Below, piece after piece: positions 17,360 through 26,209 of a stretch of DNA of 35,869 bases. Made by a program: the position numbers and the translations under genes. Source of the DNA: Bacteroidota bacterium (GTDB lineage: Bacteria; Bacteroidota; Ignavibacteria; Kryptoniales; JAKASW01); the NCBI GenBank assembly GCA_021812985.1, contig JAKAMG010000030.1, positions 1 through 35,869 on the forward strand, in the 5' to 3' direction. A model generated the notes under the pieces. The model was not told the origin of the DNA and did no database searches. It saw only the letters and a program-made list of their open reading frames with translations. Within the stretch, counting starts at the first letter, position 1. Each line of letters opens with the position of its first letter.

Positions 17360-18265
17360 TCAGATAATTCTTTTGCCCATCGCGGACGCGACAACCTCGG
17401 TGGCGAACTCGGCCGACTGGTTCTTGATATCGAAGATCGGGTTTACTTCCGTCACCTCGAGCGAACTCATGCACTTGCAGTCGGCAATTGTTTCCATGAT
17501 AAGATGCGTCTCGCGGTAGCTCAGACCGCCGGGGGCCGGCGTTCCGACTCCGGCCGCAACTGATGGATCCACGGAATCGATATCGAAACTTACGTGGAGG
17601 AGGTCCACCTTATCCCTCATGTCCCTCAGTACCCTGCCGATTATCCTGTGAGCGCCGTATTTGTCGATGTCAGACATTGTATAGTGGGCTATGCCCGTGC
17701 GCCTGACAATCTCCTTCTCTGCCCGGTCGATGTTTCGCACTCCGATGAGAGCTACATTTGCGGGGTCGACCTTCCTAAAATCTCCGCCAATTGAAGTGAG
17801 TTCGGGGGCCCCCTCTCCCATCACCGCGGCGAGTGGCATGCCGTGTATGTTTCCTGAGGGAGTGGTCTCCTGGATGTTCATGTCCGCGTGGGCGTCTATC
17901 CAGATCACACCGAAGCGGAGCCCGTGCTTTCTGGCGTAGCATGAGACTCCCGAAATCGTCCCCATCGCAATTGAATGGTCTCCGCCGAGGACGAGTGGGA
18001 CTTCTCCGGCCTCCATGATTGCTTCTACTTTGTGGGCGAGGATCGTACTAACCCTGACAATCTCGGGGAGGTACTTGAGTTTGGGATTGTCTATCTGCTG
18101 GCTCTCCGGGACCTTCACGGCAATATCGCCGTCATCAAAGACGGTGTGACCAATCTCCCGGAGACGCTCCGCGATGCCTGCTATTCGCATCGCCGAAGGG
18201 CCCATGTCCACACCGCGTCTGCCGGCGCCGAGATCCATCGGAACACCGACTATCCGAACTGTCAT
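17360..18265 (-). CDS. rocF: arginase (ureohydrolase family)
   Basis: 301 aa. It is a dinuclear manganese ureohydrolase; the length and motifs match arginase, which splits arginine into ornithine and urea. Metal motifs are GGDHSIAMG, WIDAHADMN, and SFDIDSVDP, with the RocF-type N-terminus VGVPMDLGAGRRGVDMGPSAMR. Substrate-loop residues SGNIHGMPLA support arginase over agmatinase. I chose the ATG at 18265 with GAGG five bases upstream; a GTG two codons earlier overlaps that site. No urease or ornithine genes are nearby, so whether it serves nitrogen supply or polyamine synthesis is open. Confidence 0.92.
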   Translation of the reverse strand: MTVRIVGVPMDLGAGRRGVDMGPSAMRIAGIAERLREIGHTVFDDGDIAVKVPESQQIDNPKLKYLPEIVRVSTILAHKVEAIMEAGEVPLVLGGDHSIAMGTISGVSCYARKHGLRFGVIWIDAHADMNIQETTPSGNIHGMPLAAVMGEGAPELTSIGGDFRKVDPANVALIGVRNIDRAEKEIVRRTGIAHYTMSDIDKYGAHRIIGRVLRDMRDKVDLLHVSFDIDSVDPSVAAGVGTPAPGGLSYRETHLIMETIADCKCMSSLEVTEVNPIFDIKNQSAEFATEVVASAMGKRII

Positions 18266-18454
18266 TTGCACCTCGAATTATTGCGGGGAGTCCCGAATCA
18301 GGAACCCCCTCTGCGGTTCATTGGTATTGTGAGCTTCAGTATTTAATAAGAACAACCGAAAAAATATCTGACCGGCTCTCTAACGACAGTTACCTGACTT
18401 CTTCAACCAGACTCAGGACAAAGCCGGACTTTCCGGACTTCGCCGGTTTCAGTG

Positions 18455-19294
18455 TCAGGATTCGAGGAGACCCAGGAGCTGCGTCATCTTTCCCTTCAGC
18501 TCCTTGCGATGTACTATCATGTCTACAAACCCCTTGTCCAGAAGGAACTCAGACTTCTGGAATCCTTCTGGGAGGTCCTTGCCGACCGCCTGCTTTACTA
18601 CGCGCGGTCCGGCAAAAGCGATAAGCGCGCCCGGCTCGGCAATATTGAAATCGCCCAGCATGGCAAAGCTGGCCGTTACGCCTCCCGTGGTTGGATCGGT
18701 CAGTATCGAAATGAAGGGGAGGCCCGCCTTGTGAAGTCTGGTGAGCCTCGCACTCGTCTTCGCGAGCTGCATCAGGGAGATCGCGGCTTCCATCATCCTC
18801 GCGCCACCGCTTTGGGAAATGAGGATCAGGGGAAGTTTCAGCTTCACCGCCCTGTCTACGGCGCGTGCCACCTTCTCTCCGACCACCGAGCCCATGCTCC
18901 CACCGATGAACTGGAAATCCATGCAGCCGAGGACGACTTTGTGACCGTTGATCTCTCCTGTCCCGGTCCTGATCGCGTCAGTCAATCCCGTCTTCTTTTC
19001 CACCTCGGCGAGCCTAACCTTGTAGGACTTCGTGTCGACGAACTTAAGAGGGTCGTTTGACCTAAGACTCTTGTCGGTCTCCTTGAATGTCTTCCTGTCA
19101 ATCAGAATCTCGATGTATTCCTTGCTTCCGATCCTGAAATGATAATCGCACTTGTTGCAGGTCCACATATTGTCTTCGAGCTGAGACTTGTGGAGCATTT
19201 CGCCGCACTTTTCACACTTAACCCACGAGCCTTCCGGCAAGTCCTTTTTCTCGCTCGAAATTATATTCTTGGTTGAACGTTTAAACCAGGACAT
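18455..19294 (-). CDS. accD: acetyl-CoA carboxylase carboxyltransferase subunit beta
   Basis: 279 aa. Together with AccA it transfers carboxyl from biotin to acetyl-CoA, committing carbon to fatty acid synthesis. The N-terminal zinc ribbon has Cys27, Cys30, Cys46 and Cys49 (KCEKCGEML … CNKCDYHF). The crotonase-like core includes SQSGGARMMEAAISLMQ and DPTTGGVTASFAMLGD. The opening SWFKR…KKDLPEGSWVKCEKC resembles Chlorobi/Ignavibacteria homologues. Its ATG overlaps the stop of tsaB by one base (TGATG), so translation is probably coupled. Confidence 0.96.
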   Translation of the reverse strand: MSWFKRSTKNIISSEKKDLPEGSWVKCEKCGEMLHKSQLEDNMWTCNKCDYHFRIGSKEYIEILIDRKTFKETDKSLRSNDPLKFVDTKSYKVRLAEVEKKTGLTDAIRTGTGEINGHKVVLGCMDFQFIGGSMGSVVGEKVARAVDRAVKLKLPLILISQSGGARMMEAAISLMQLAKTSARLTRLHKAGLPFISILTDPTTGGVTASFAMLGDFNIAEPGALIAFAGPRVVKQAVGKDLPEGFQKSEFLLDKGFVDMIVHRKELKGKMTQLLGLLES

Positions 19295-20001
19295 CAGTTC
19301 TTCTCCACGATTTTTTTGAGTGGGTTACCCTTGATCGCGACAAAATCCTTTATGTAGTGAGGGGCGAGCGTCTTAAGATCAGCGAATTCTCCTCTTGTTC
19401 TCTTCTCCTCCGCCAGGAGGGCGATTTCTGTCGCCGAAGCGAGCGTTTTCTTGAATGAGCCGAAGCCAAACTTCTTCCGCACTTCCTCATGTTCCGCGAA
19501 CGCGGCCGCGCCTTCGCCGACAAAAAGCGTATCGCCCGTGGATTCACCCGCGATCTTCGCCGCCTCGGCGATAGCATACTCGCCTATCTTCTGCATGCGC
19601 CCTCCCGTTTTTTTGAAACGGGCGTAGTAAAACTCTTCCGCGCGGGCGTGAAGAAGGGGCACAACATACGTCCCCTCCGGAACATCTATGAATCTCAGGG
19701 CAAGAGCGTCCAGAGTTGGGACAGCAATCAGCTTCTTGTCCTTGCCGTAGGCAATTCCCTTTGCGACGCTCAATCCGATCCGGAGGCCCGTGAAACTCCC
19801 CGGCCCGTTCGAGACGGCGATCGCCTCGATATCCGAGTAGGCCCGGTGCAGACCGCTGAGGAGCTCATCTATAAGGATGACCAGTCGTTCAACGTGCACC
19901 TGCGGGACGTTGAGCGAAAACTCTCCGAGCACTTCACTCCCTTCCGCGACGGCAACGGAGCAGACCCTTGTAGCGGTTTCAATGGCGAGTATCGCACCCA
20001 T
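19294..20001 (-). CDS. tsaB: tRNA threonylcarbamoyladenosine synthesis protein TsaB
   Basis: 235 aa. TsaB is the inactive Kae1/ASKHA-fold partner of TsaD in the t6A modification of ANN-decoding tRNAs. The N-terminal ILAIETATRVCSVAV and the signature SNGPGSFTGLRIGLSVAKGIAYG are diagnostic. I prefer the ATG at 20001, which has GAGGGG five bases upstream and lies two bases after the tsaE stop; a GTG at 20007 overlaps that stop. The gene is placed directly after tsaE, whose product binds the TsaBD complex, supporting the call. TsaD is not in the window. Confidence 0.95.
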   Translation of the reverse strand: MGAILAIETATRVCSVAVAEGSEVLGEFSLNVPQVHVERLVILIDELLSGLHRAYSDIEAIAVSNGPGSFTGLRIGLSVAKGIAYGKDKKLIAVPTLDALALRFIDVPEGTYVVPLLHARAEEFYYARFKKTGGRMQKIGEYAIAEAAKIAGESTGDTLFVGEGAAAFAEHEEVRKKFGFGSFKKTLASATEIALLAEEKRTRGEFADLKTLAPHYIKDFVAIKGNPLKKIVEKN

Positions 20002-20003
20002 AT

Positions 20004-20432
20004 TCACCCCTCGCTCCCTTCGGTCGAGATTGTTATCTCTCTCGTCGCATCGTCGATGAGGGTCATCCTGACTTCAAACCTGTTTGCAGGGAGTATCCCG
20101 TCGAGCTTTTCCGCCCATTCGACCAGACAGACTCCCCCTCCCTCGAGGTACTCATCGAAACCTATATCCAGAATCTCCTCTATATTCTTCATCCTGTACA
20201 AATCAATATGAAACACGGGCAGCTTTCCGTGGTATTCATTGACGATGGTGAATGTAGGGCTATTCACGACCTCGGAGACGTCAAAGGCCTCGCATACCCC
20301 CTTGACGAAATGAGTTTTTCCGGCCCCGAGATTGCCGTAGAGCCCAACGAAGCTTCCGGGGCCGAGCCGCCTGGCAAATTCCCGGCCGTAGCGCACAGTG
20401 TCGCTCTCGCTTTTCGAAATAAACGTTTCCAT
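20004..20432 (-). CDS. tsaE: tRNA threonylcarbamoyladenosine synthesis ATPase TsaE
   Basis: 142 aa P-loop ATPase that recharges the TsaBD complex during t6A synthesis. Walker A is GNLGAGKTHFVKG; other family motifs are SPTFTIVNEY, HIDLYRM and the Walker-B-like CLVEWAEKL. Length is typical. It follows porX by 14 bases on the same strand and nearly touches tsaB, so the four genes porX-tsaE-tsaB-accD look like one operon. Confidence 0.96.
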   Translation of the reverse strand: METFISKSESDTVRYGREFARRLGPGSFVGLYGNLGAGKTHFVKGVCEAFDVSEVVNSPTFTIVNEYHGKLPVFHIDLYRMKNIEEILDIGFDEYLEGGGVCLVEWAEKLDGILPANRFEVRMTLIDDATREITISTEGSEG

Positions 20433-20446
20433 CGTTTGAAAGATAG

Positions 20447-22018
20447 TTACCTCGGCTCCAGTGTCACAACAGGCAGAATCATTTCTTCAAGTGAAATGCC
20501 TCCGTGCTGGAAGCTGTCGTGGTACTGTTCAAGGTACTTGTGATATTCCGTGGGATACACGAAGTAGAAGTCTTCCTTGGCGATGATGTAGTTGATGGCG
20601 GGCCCGCGTCGCGGAAGCATGTAGTCTTCGGGGTTCTTCACGAAGATCGCCTGCCTGTCGTCGCATTTGAGATTCCGCCCGAACTTGTAGCGCAGGTTAG
20701 TCGAAGCTTCTCTGTCGCCCAGCACCTTTGAGCCGCGCATGCTCCTCACGCTGCCGTGGTCCGTCGTCACGATTACCGTCGCGTCAGTTTCAGCGAGCGC
20801 CTTGAAAAGGTCGAGGAGATACGAATGCTGGAACCACGACTTAGTCAGCGACCTGTAAGCGCTCTCATCAGGGGCAATCTCCTTGAGTATGTCCGAGTCC
20901 GATCGCGAGTGGGCCAGTATGTCGACGAAATTCACGACGATCGCAGTGAGCGGCAGCTTGGCAAAGCTCGATATGTTCGACACGACGTTCTTTCCAAAAT
21001 CAGGGTCGATGATCTTTATATACTTCGGGTCGACCCTGAGCCTCTTGCGAGTCAGTAGCTCCGTGAGAAGTTCTTTCTCGTTGCGGTTGCGGCTGGAATC
21101 GTCGTCCGAGTTCCCCTTGTCCCACAGCTCGGGATACCTCTTCTCCATGTCCAGCGGGAGGAGCCCGCTGAAGATGGCGTTTCTCGAGTAAGGGGTGGCC
21201 GTTGGAAGTATCGAATAGTAATAGTCCTTGCTGATCGCGAACATATCGCGCAGGAACTCTTCCATTATGAGCCACTGATCAAGCCGCATGCAGTCTATAA
21301 CCAGCATGACGACTGACTTCCCCGGTACCATCTTGGGCATCACGTATGTCTCAAATATCTCGTGCGAGAGTTTGGGACGATCTGATTTTGTCTTGACCCA
21401 ATCCTTATAGACGCCGTCAATATACTTGCCGAATGCCGCGTTCGCCGCCCGACGCTGATCCATTAGCGGCTCCTTAAGGCCCGTCTCGGGATGTTCGTCT
21501 ATCTCCAGCTCCCAGTATGTCAGCTTCTGGTGAATGTCGACCCAGTCTTCATGCCCGAGGTCGCTGTCTATCTTGTTGGAAATCTCGCGGAACTCTGAGA
21601 CGTAATCCCTTGAAACCCTCTCTCCTTCGATCCTGTGCCCGTCTATAATCTTCTTCGCGGTCATAAGTATCTGACTCGGATTCACGGGCTTCGTCAGGTA
21701 ATCGCTTATCTTCTGGCCGATGGCCTCTTCCATAAGCGACTCCGCTTCGTTCTTCGTGATCATCACGACCGGAATTTCCGGAGCTATACCTTTAATTACC
21801 TCGAGAGTGCTCAACCCGCCCATTCCGGCCATCATCTCATCAAGGAGAATCAGATCATAGTTCTCCCCCTTGAAGTTCTGTCTGACTAGTTCGATTGCGT
21901 CCTGCCCGTTTGTGGCAGTGTCTACCTGGAATCCTTTATCTTGAAGGAAGATCACATGAGGCTTGAGAAGTTCAATCTCATCATCAACCCATAGGATCCT
22001 TCGCTTATCCCCGTACAT
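20447..22018 (-). CDS. porX: PorX-type response regulator with PglZ domain
   Basis: 523 aa. An N-terminal receiver domain (Asp12/Asp13, phospho-acceptor Asp60 in LILLDEMM, Thr88, Lys110) is joined by a helical bundle to a PglZ alkaline-phosphatase-superfamily domain: VMLVIDCMRLDQW (Asp242), PTATPYSRN (Thr273/Thr275, matching the catalytic Thr of PorX), TTDHGSVRS and GDREASTNLRYKFGRNL. In Porphyromonas and Flavobacterium PorX acts with PorY in controlling the type IX secretion system and can hydrolyse oligonucleotides. No other T9SS gene is in the window. AGAGGAG lies upstream of the ATG. A weak minus-strand promoter-like pair (TTGATA with AATATC) may lie around 22039-22066. Confidence 0.9.
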   Translation of the reverse strand: MYGDKRRILWVDDEIELLKPHVIFLQDKGFQVDTATNGQDAIELVRQNFKGENYDLILLDEMMAGMGGLSTLEVIKGIAPEIPVVMITKNEAESLMEEAIGQKISDYLTKPVNPSQILMTAKKIIDGHRIEGERVSRDYVSEFREISNKIDSDLGHEDWVDIHQKLTYWELEIDEHPETGLKEPLMDQRRAANAAFGKYIDGVYKDWVKTKSDRPKLSHEIFETYVMPKMVPGKSVVMLVIDCMRLDQWLIMEEFLRDMFAISKDYYYSILPTATPYSRNAIFSGLLPLDMEKRYPELWDKGNSDDDSSRNRNEKELLTELLTRKRLRVDPKYIKIIDPDFGKNVVSNISSFAKLPLTAIVVNFVDILAHSRSDSDILKEIAPDESAYRSLTKSWFQHSYLLDLFKALAETDATVIVTTDHGSVRSMRGSKVLGDREASTNLRYKFGRNLKCDDRQAIFVKNPEDYMLPRRGPAINYIIAKEDFYFVYPTEYHKYLEQYHDSFQHGGISLEEMILPVVTLEPR

Positions 22019-22232
22019 CTATACTCCTCTTCTGTAAGATATTTTGACTGAATAAAAAGTTATCAACGGCTCCGTAAAGAAACAAACCGCTGGAATATCC
22101 GCGTCAAGACATCGTTACCGTTCGAATTGGAGGAAATTACAGGGCTCCATGTCTATGGCACCATCGGTCAGCGGCTGTCCCGGCAGGCGCCTAAGCAATT
22201 CAAGATTTCATAAAAATTCTCCGAGATTACTA

Positions 22233-22261
22233 TTGACATCCAAGCACCGATTCCTTATACT
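22233..22261 (+). promoter_or_regulatory. near-consensus sigma-70-type promoter of the BCAA operon
   Basis: TTGACA (22233-22238), a 17-base spacer and TATACT (22256-22261) match the housekeeping consensus at 11 of 12 positions. Predicted transcription starts near 22268, only about six bases before the leader-peptide ATG. An AT-rich run (AAAAATTCT, 22213 on) lies upstream of the -35 box like a partial UP element. Confidence 0.85.
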
Positions 22262-22273
22262 AAAAAAGAGGAA

Positions 22274-22441
22274 ATGAGCGACAGCGGTTCAACATATGAG
22301 TCTAGACTGACAGCGGAAGCAATTTCGCTGTCTCCAGGCGTTATTGTCGACTCAACTCTTCTTGGCCTCCTTTCCATTATTTCTATTCTTATTCTCCTCC
22401 TCCTTAGCGAGGGGAATCTCCTACTCGGCATTATCAGCTAA
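22274..22441 (+). CDS. Leu/Ile-rich leader peptide of the BCAA operon (putative)
   Basis: 55 codons, ATG to TAA. Residues 1-28 are mixed and polar. Residues 29-55 contain 12 Leu and 6 Ile (for example LLGLLSIISILILLLL at 29-44, then NLLLGII at 48-54), exactly the amino acids made by the genes that follow. GAGG lies two bases before the ATG, close to the predicted transcript start. The reading frame ends 190 bases before ilvB, and its 3' end takes part in alternative RNA pairings. In enteric ilv and leu operons such peptides sense charged tRNA supply by ribosome stalling. The hydrophobic run could alternatively be a genuine single-helix membrane protein, but position and RNA context favour a leader. 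Confidence 0.75.
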   Translation: MSDSGSTYESRLTAEAISLSPGVIVDSTLLGLLSIISILILLLLSEGNLLLGIIS

Positions 22442-22511
22442 ATAGCCGAAGGTTATTCCCCGATACCGCGAACCTAAAAAGAAATCCAGACGACATCGAC
22501 GGGAATAACCT
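22411..22511 (+). promoter_or_regulatory. mutually exclusive RNA pairings (candidate attenuator)
   Basis: Segment 1 (GGGGAAT, 22411-22417, inside the leader frame) can pair with segment 2 (ATTCCCC, 22455-22461), reinforced by TCGGC/GCCGA (22425-22429 with 22445-22449). Segment 2 can instead pair with segment 3 as a perfect 11-bp helix (AGGTTATTCCC 22450-22460 with GGGAATAACCT 22501-22511), extended by CGAT/ATCG (22461-22464 with 22495-22498) after a two-base bulge. Further hairpins follow (GTATG/CATAC 22523-22538; GTCCA/TGGAC 22567-22583). None carries a U-tract, so the termination or translation step controlled is not evident. Confidence 0.6.
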
Positions 22512-22631
22512 GAAGCCGGGTGGTATGTAAAGGCATACTGAGGCCAAAGCAACTAGTTGTGACATGGTCCAAGATTTCTGGACGACAGGATGCGGACCAC
22601 GCCCAATTTCAAACAAACACGGAGAAACAGC

Positions 22632-24365
22632 ATGAGCACCAATGAAATGACAGGCGCTGAAATATTTGTCAAGAGCCTGATGGAAGAAAATGTAGACTAT
22701 ATATTCGGTTACCCCGGCGGGGCGGTAATCGGGGTGTACGACGCGTTGCACGACATGTCGCACATCAAACACATACTGACGAGACACGAGCAGGGAGCCG
22801 TTCACGCGGCGGAAGGCTACTCGAAAGCGACGGGGAAGGTCGGCGTAGTCCTCGTGACCTCCGGCCCCGGCGCCACAAATACAGTCACCGGCATCGCCGA
22901 TGCGCACATGGATTCCGTACCGTTGGTCGTCTTCACCGGACAGGTTGCAACCCACCTCATCGGGAACGACGCGTTCCAGGAGGCCGATATAATCGGCATA
23001 ACCCGCTCCATAACAAAGCACAATTTCCTGGTCAAGGATGTCAAGCAGCTGGCGTGGACGATTAAGGCTGCGTTCCATATCGCCTCAACAGGCCGCCCAG
23101 GCCCCGTAGTCGTGGATATGCCGAAAGATGTCATGGCTTCAACGACGCCGTTCATGTACCCGAAAGAGGTAAAACTGCGCGGTTACCACCCGTTCTATTT
23201 CGGCCACATGGGTCAGATAAACAAAGCGGTAGAGATAATAAACGCCTCACGTAAGCCCGTTCTGTATGTCGGCGGCGGCGTCATAAACTCTAACGCTTCC
23301 AAGGAGTTGTTTAACCTGGCGAAGAAACTCAACGCGCCGGTCGCCATGACTCTCATGGGACTCGGAGCCTACCCGGCCGGAGACGAGTTGTCCATGGGAA
23401 TGCTTGGGATGCACGGGACATGGTATTCAAATGTCGCGGTGGACCAGTGCGACTGCCTCATAGCGATCGGATCCAGGTTTGACGATCGCGTCACGGGCAA
23501 TCCTGCCATGTTTTCTCCGAACTCCAAGAAAATACATATAGACATTGATCCGTCGGCCATAAGCAAGAACGTAAAGGTTGATGTACCCATAGTCGGCGAC
23601 GTGCGTCACGTTTTAGAAAGATTGATTCCGCTGGTCAATCCGCTCGACACAAAGGATTGGCTCGCTCAGATAGAAGAATGGAGGGGCGAACATCCTCTCA
23701 GATATGAGAACGGCGAAGAAATACGCGCCCAGTACGTGATTGAGAAAATATACGAGATCACGAAGGGCGAAGCTGTCATAACGACAGACGTCGGCCAGAA
23801 CCAGATGTGGGCAGCGCAGTTCTACGGCTACAAAAATCCGCGCTCCAACATAACATCAGGCGGCCTGGGAACGATGGGCTTCTCATTCCCCGCGGCCATC
23901 GGTGCCGCGTTTGGAGTGGAGGACAGGCCGGTCTTCAGCATAAACGGAGACGGCGGGATACAGATGAATATACAGGAGATGGCTACCGCCGCCGGCAACA
24001 AGCTTCCGCTCAAGATTGTAATACTGAACAACGGCTACCTCGGCATGGTACGCCAGTGGCAGGACCTCTTCTACAAGAAGCGGTACAGCCATGTGACGCT
24101 CGGAAATAACCCCGACTTCGTCAAGCTGGCCGAATCGTTCGGAGCGACGGGCTTCGTCACTGACAAGACGGACATGGTAGTCCCGATCCTGAAAGAGGCG
24201 ATGAAGATAAAGGACCGCCCGGTATTGATGGACTTCAGAACTATTCGGGAGGACAACGTCTACCCGATGATTCCTGGTGGAGGGACCGTTGCACAGATGC
24301 TGGATTATCCAAAATCAGTAAAGGAGCTCAAATTGTCAAAGGCGCATTCGGAGGGGGCGAAGTGA
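22632..24365 (+). CDS. ilvB: acetolactate synthase large (catalytic) subunit
   Basis: 577 aa ThDP enzyme making acetolactate (valine/leucine) and acetohydroxybutyrate (isoleucine). YPGGAVIGVYDAL and RHEQGAVHAAEGYSKATG carry the catalytic Glu; SGPGATNTVTGIADAHMDSVP and the FAD-type middle domain follow; the ThDP motif is GDGGIQMNIQEMATA … NNGYLGMVRQWQ. I chose the ATG at 22632 (GGAG seven bases upstream); an in-frame start 42 bases earlier adds a non-family leader. Its TGA overlaps the GTG start of ilvN, coupling the two subunits. It is the first enzyme gene after the putative attenuation leader. Confidence 0.97.
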   Translation: MSTNEMTGAEIFVKSLMEENVDYIFGYPGGAVIGVYDALHDMSHIKHILTRHEQGAVHAAEGYSKATGKVGVVLVTSGPGATNTVTGIADAHMDSVPLVVFTGQVATHLIGNDAFQEADIIGITRSITKHNFLVKDVKQLAWTIKAAFHIASTGRPGPVVVDMPKDVMASTTPFMYPKEVKLRGYHPFYFGHMGQINKAVEIINASRKPVLYVGGGVINSNASKELFNLAKKLNAPVAMTLMGLGAYPAGDELSMGMLGMHGTWYSNVAVDQCDCLIAIGSRFDDRVTGNPAMFSPNSKKIHIDIDPSAISKNVKVDVPIVGDVRHVLERLIPLVNPLDTKDWLAQIEEWRGEHPLRYENGEEIRAQYVIEKIYEITKGEAVITTDVGQNQMWAAQFYGYKNPRSNITSGGLGTMGFSFPAAIGAAFGVEDRPVFSINGDGGIQMNIQEMATAAGNKLPLKIVILNNGYLGMVRQWQDLFYKKRYSHVTLGNNPDFVKLAESFGATGFVTDKTDMVVPILKEAMKIKDRPVLMDFRTIREDNVYPMIPGGGTVAQMLDYPKSVKELKLSKAHSEGAK

Positions 24366-24853
24366 AAAAGCACACGATCTCAATTCTAGTCGAAAACAAG
24401 TTCGGCGCCCTAAATAGAATAGTGGGCCTCTTCAGCGCCCGCGGATACAACATTGACAGCATATCGGTCGGAACGAGCGAAGACGACTCAGTCGCGCGCG
24501 TCACCATCGTATCCAAGGGTGATGACGACGTTATCGAGCAGATAATTAAACAACTCAATAAGCTCATCGACGTTACGAAGGTCATGGATTTAACTTACGA
24601 CAGCTACGTCGAGCGGGAGCTTGTGCTCGTAAAGGTAGCTGCAAACAGGAACACGCGGTCTGAGTTGATGCAGATATCCGAAATATTCCGCTCGAAAATC
24701 ATAGACATCAGCCCGCGTTCGATAACCATCGAGGCAACCGGCAGCGAACAGAAGGTGGACGCACTGATAAAGATGCTCGATCCGTTCGGCATAAAGGAAA
24801 TCGCGCGTACTGGCCGGGTCGCGCTGAAGAGAGAGTTCGAGGGAGCGGTCTGA
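24362..24853 (+). CDS. ilvN: acetolactate synthase small (regulatory) subunit
   Basis: 163 aa. An N-terminal ACT domain (TISILVENKFGALNRIVGLFSARGYNIDSISVG) is followed by a second ACT-like domain (VKVAANRNTRSELMQISEIFRSKIIDISPRSI). The subunit activates the catalytic subunit and normally mediates valine feedback inhibition. It starts at GTG within GTGA, sharing bases with the ilvB stop; GGAGGGGG lies upstream. The 227 bases before ilvC contain no supported gene; a 70-codon frame there is compositionally unlike its neighbours. Confidence 0.96.
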   Translation: MKKHTISILVENKFGALNRIVGLFSARGYNIDSISVGTSEDDSVARVTIVSKGDDDVIEQIIKQLNKLIDVTKVMDLTYDSYVERELVLVKVAANRNTRSELMQISEIFRSKIIDISPRSITIEATGSEQKVDALIKMLDPFGIKEIARTGRVALKREFEGAV

Positions 24854-25068
24854 AGATGCAGCAGAGGAAAAAGGCCACGGAAGACTGTCCAACGATGTAC
24901 GCGGGGATGTGTTCAGGATCAGCCCGGACAAGGGATGATCGCAGGACACGAAGGCATTCCCACGCGTGCGCCTTCCCTGCCTGCCTTGCGTCCCCTGCTC
25001 TCCCCCACATCGCCCCATCATCAGCAACTCTCGACAAGACTTTTTCACTATCCCAAAACCAGAATTGA

Positions 25069-26079
<1,011 letters not shown>

Positions 26080-26154
26080 CAGTTGAACGAGAATGTCACG
26101 GATGAGGCAAGCCGCTCCCGCGAAGCAATCGGGCACTCAGGTTTGTCCGCTCAA

Positions 26155-26173
26155 CGGGACGGATCCTCCGTCC
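26155..26173 (+). repeat. compact hairpin between ilvC and cimA
   Basis: GGACGGA (26157-26163) and TCCGTCC (26167-26173) form a perfect 7-bp stem with a three-base loop; flanking AACG and CGTT could extend it. No U-tract follows, so it is not a terminator. It may protect or mark a processing end in the operon transcript. GTCC at 26145-26148 offers a competing partner. Confidence 0.45.
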
Positions 26174-26209
26174 GCGACGTTCCCGCATGATTCTGGAAGG
26201 AGGGAGTGA

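Noticed and set aside
18452-19060. 202-codon plus-strand frame antisense to accD
   Set aside because: It is a shadow of accD, whose motifs are complete on the minus strand.
22514-22545. Partial T-box sequence (GGGTGGTA) downstream of the leader peptide
   Set aside because: Only the first eight bases match; the following ACCGCG is missing, and there is no stem I specifier structure or terminator. T-box control is also not expected in this lineage.
24856-25068. 70-codon frame between ilvN and ilvC
   Set aside because: No ribosome site, and the composition (Arg, His, Pro, Cys, Ala) is unlike the genome's real proteins.
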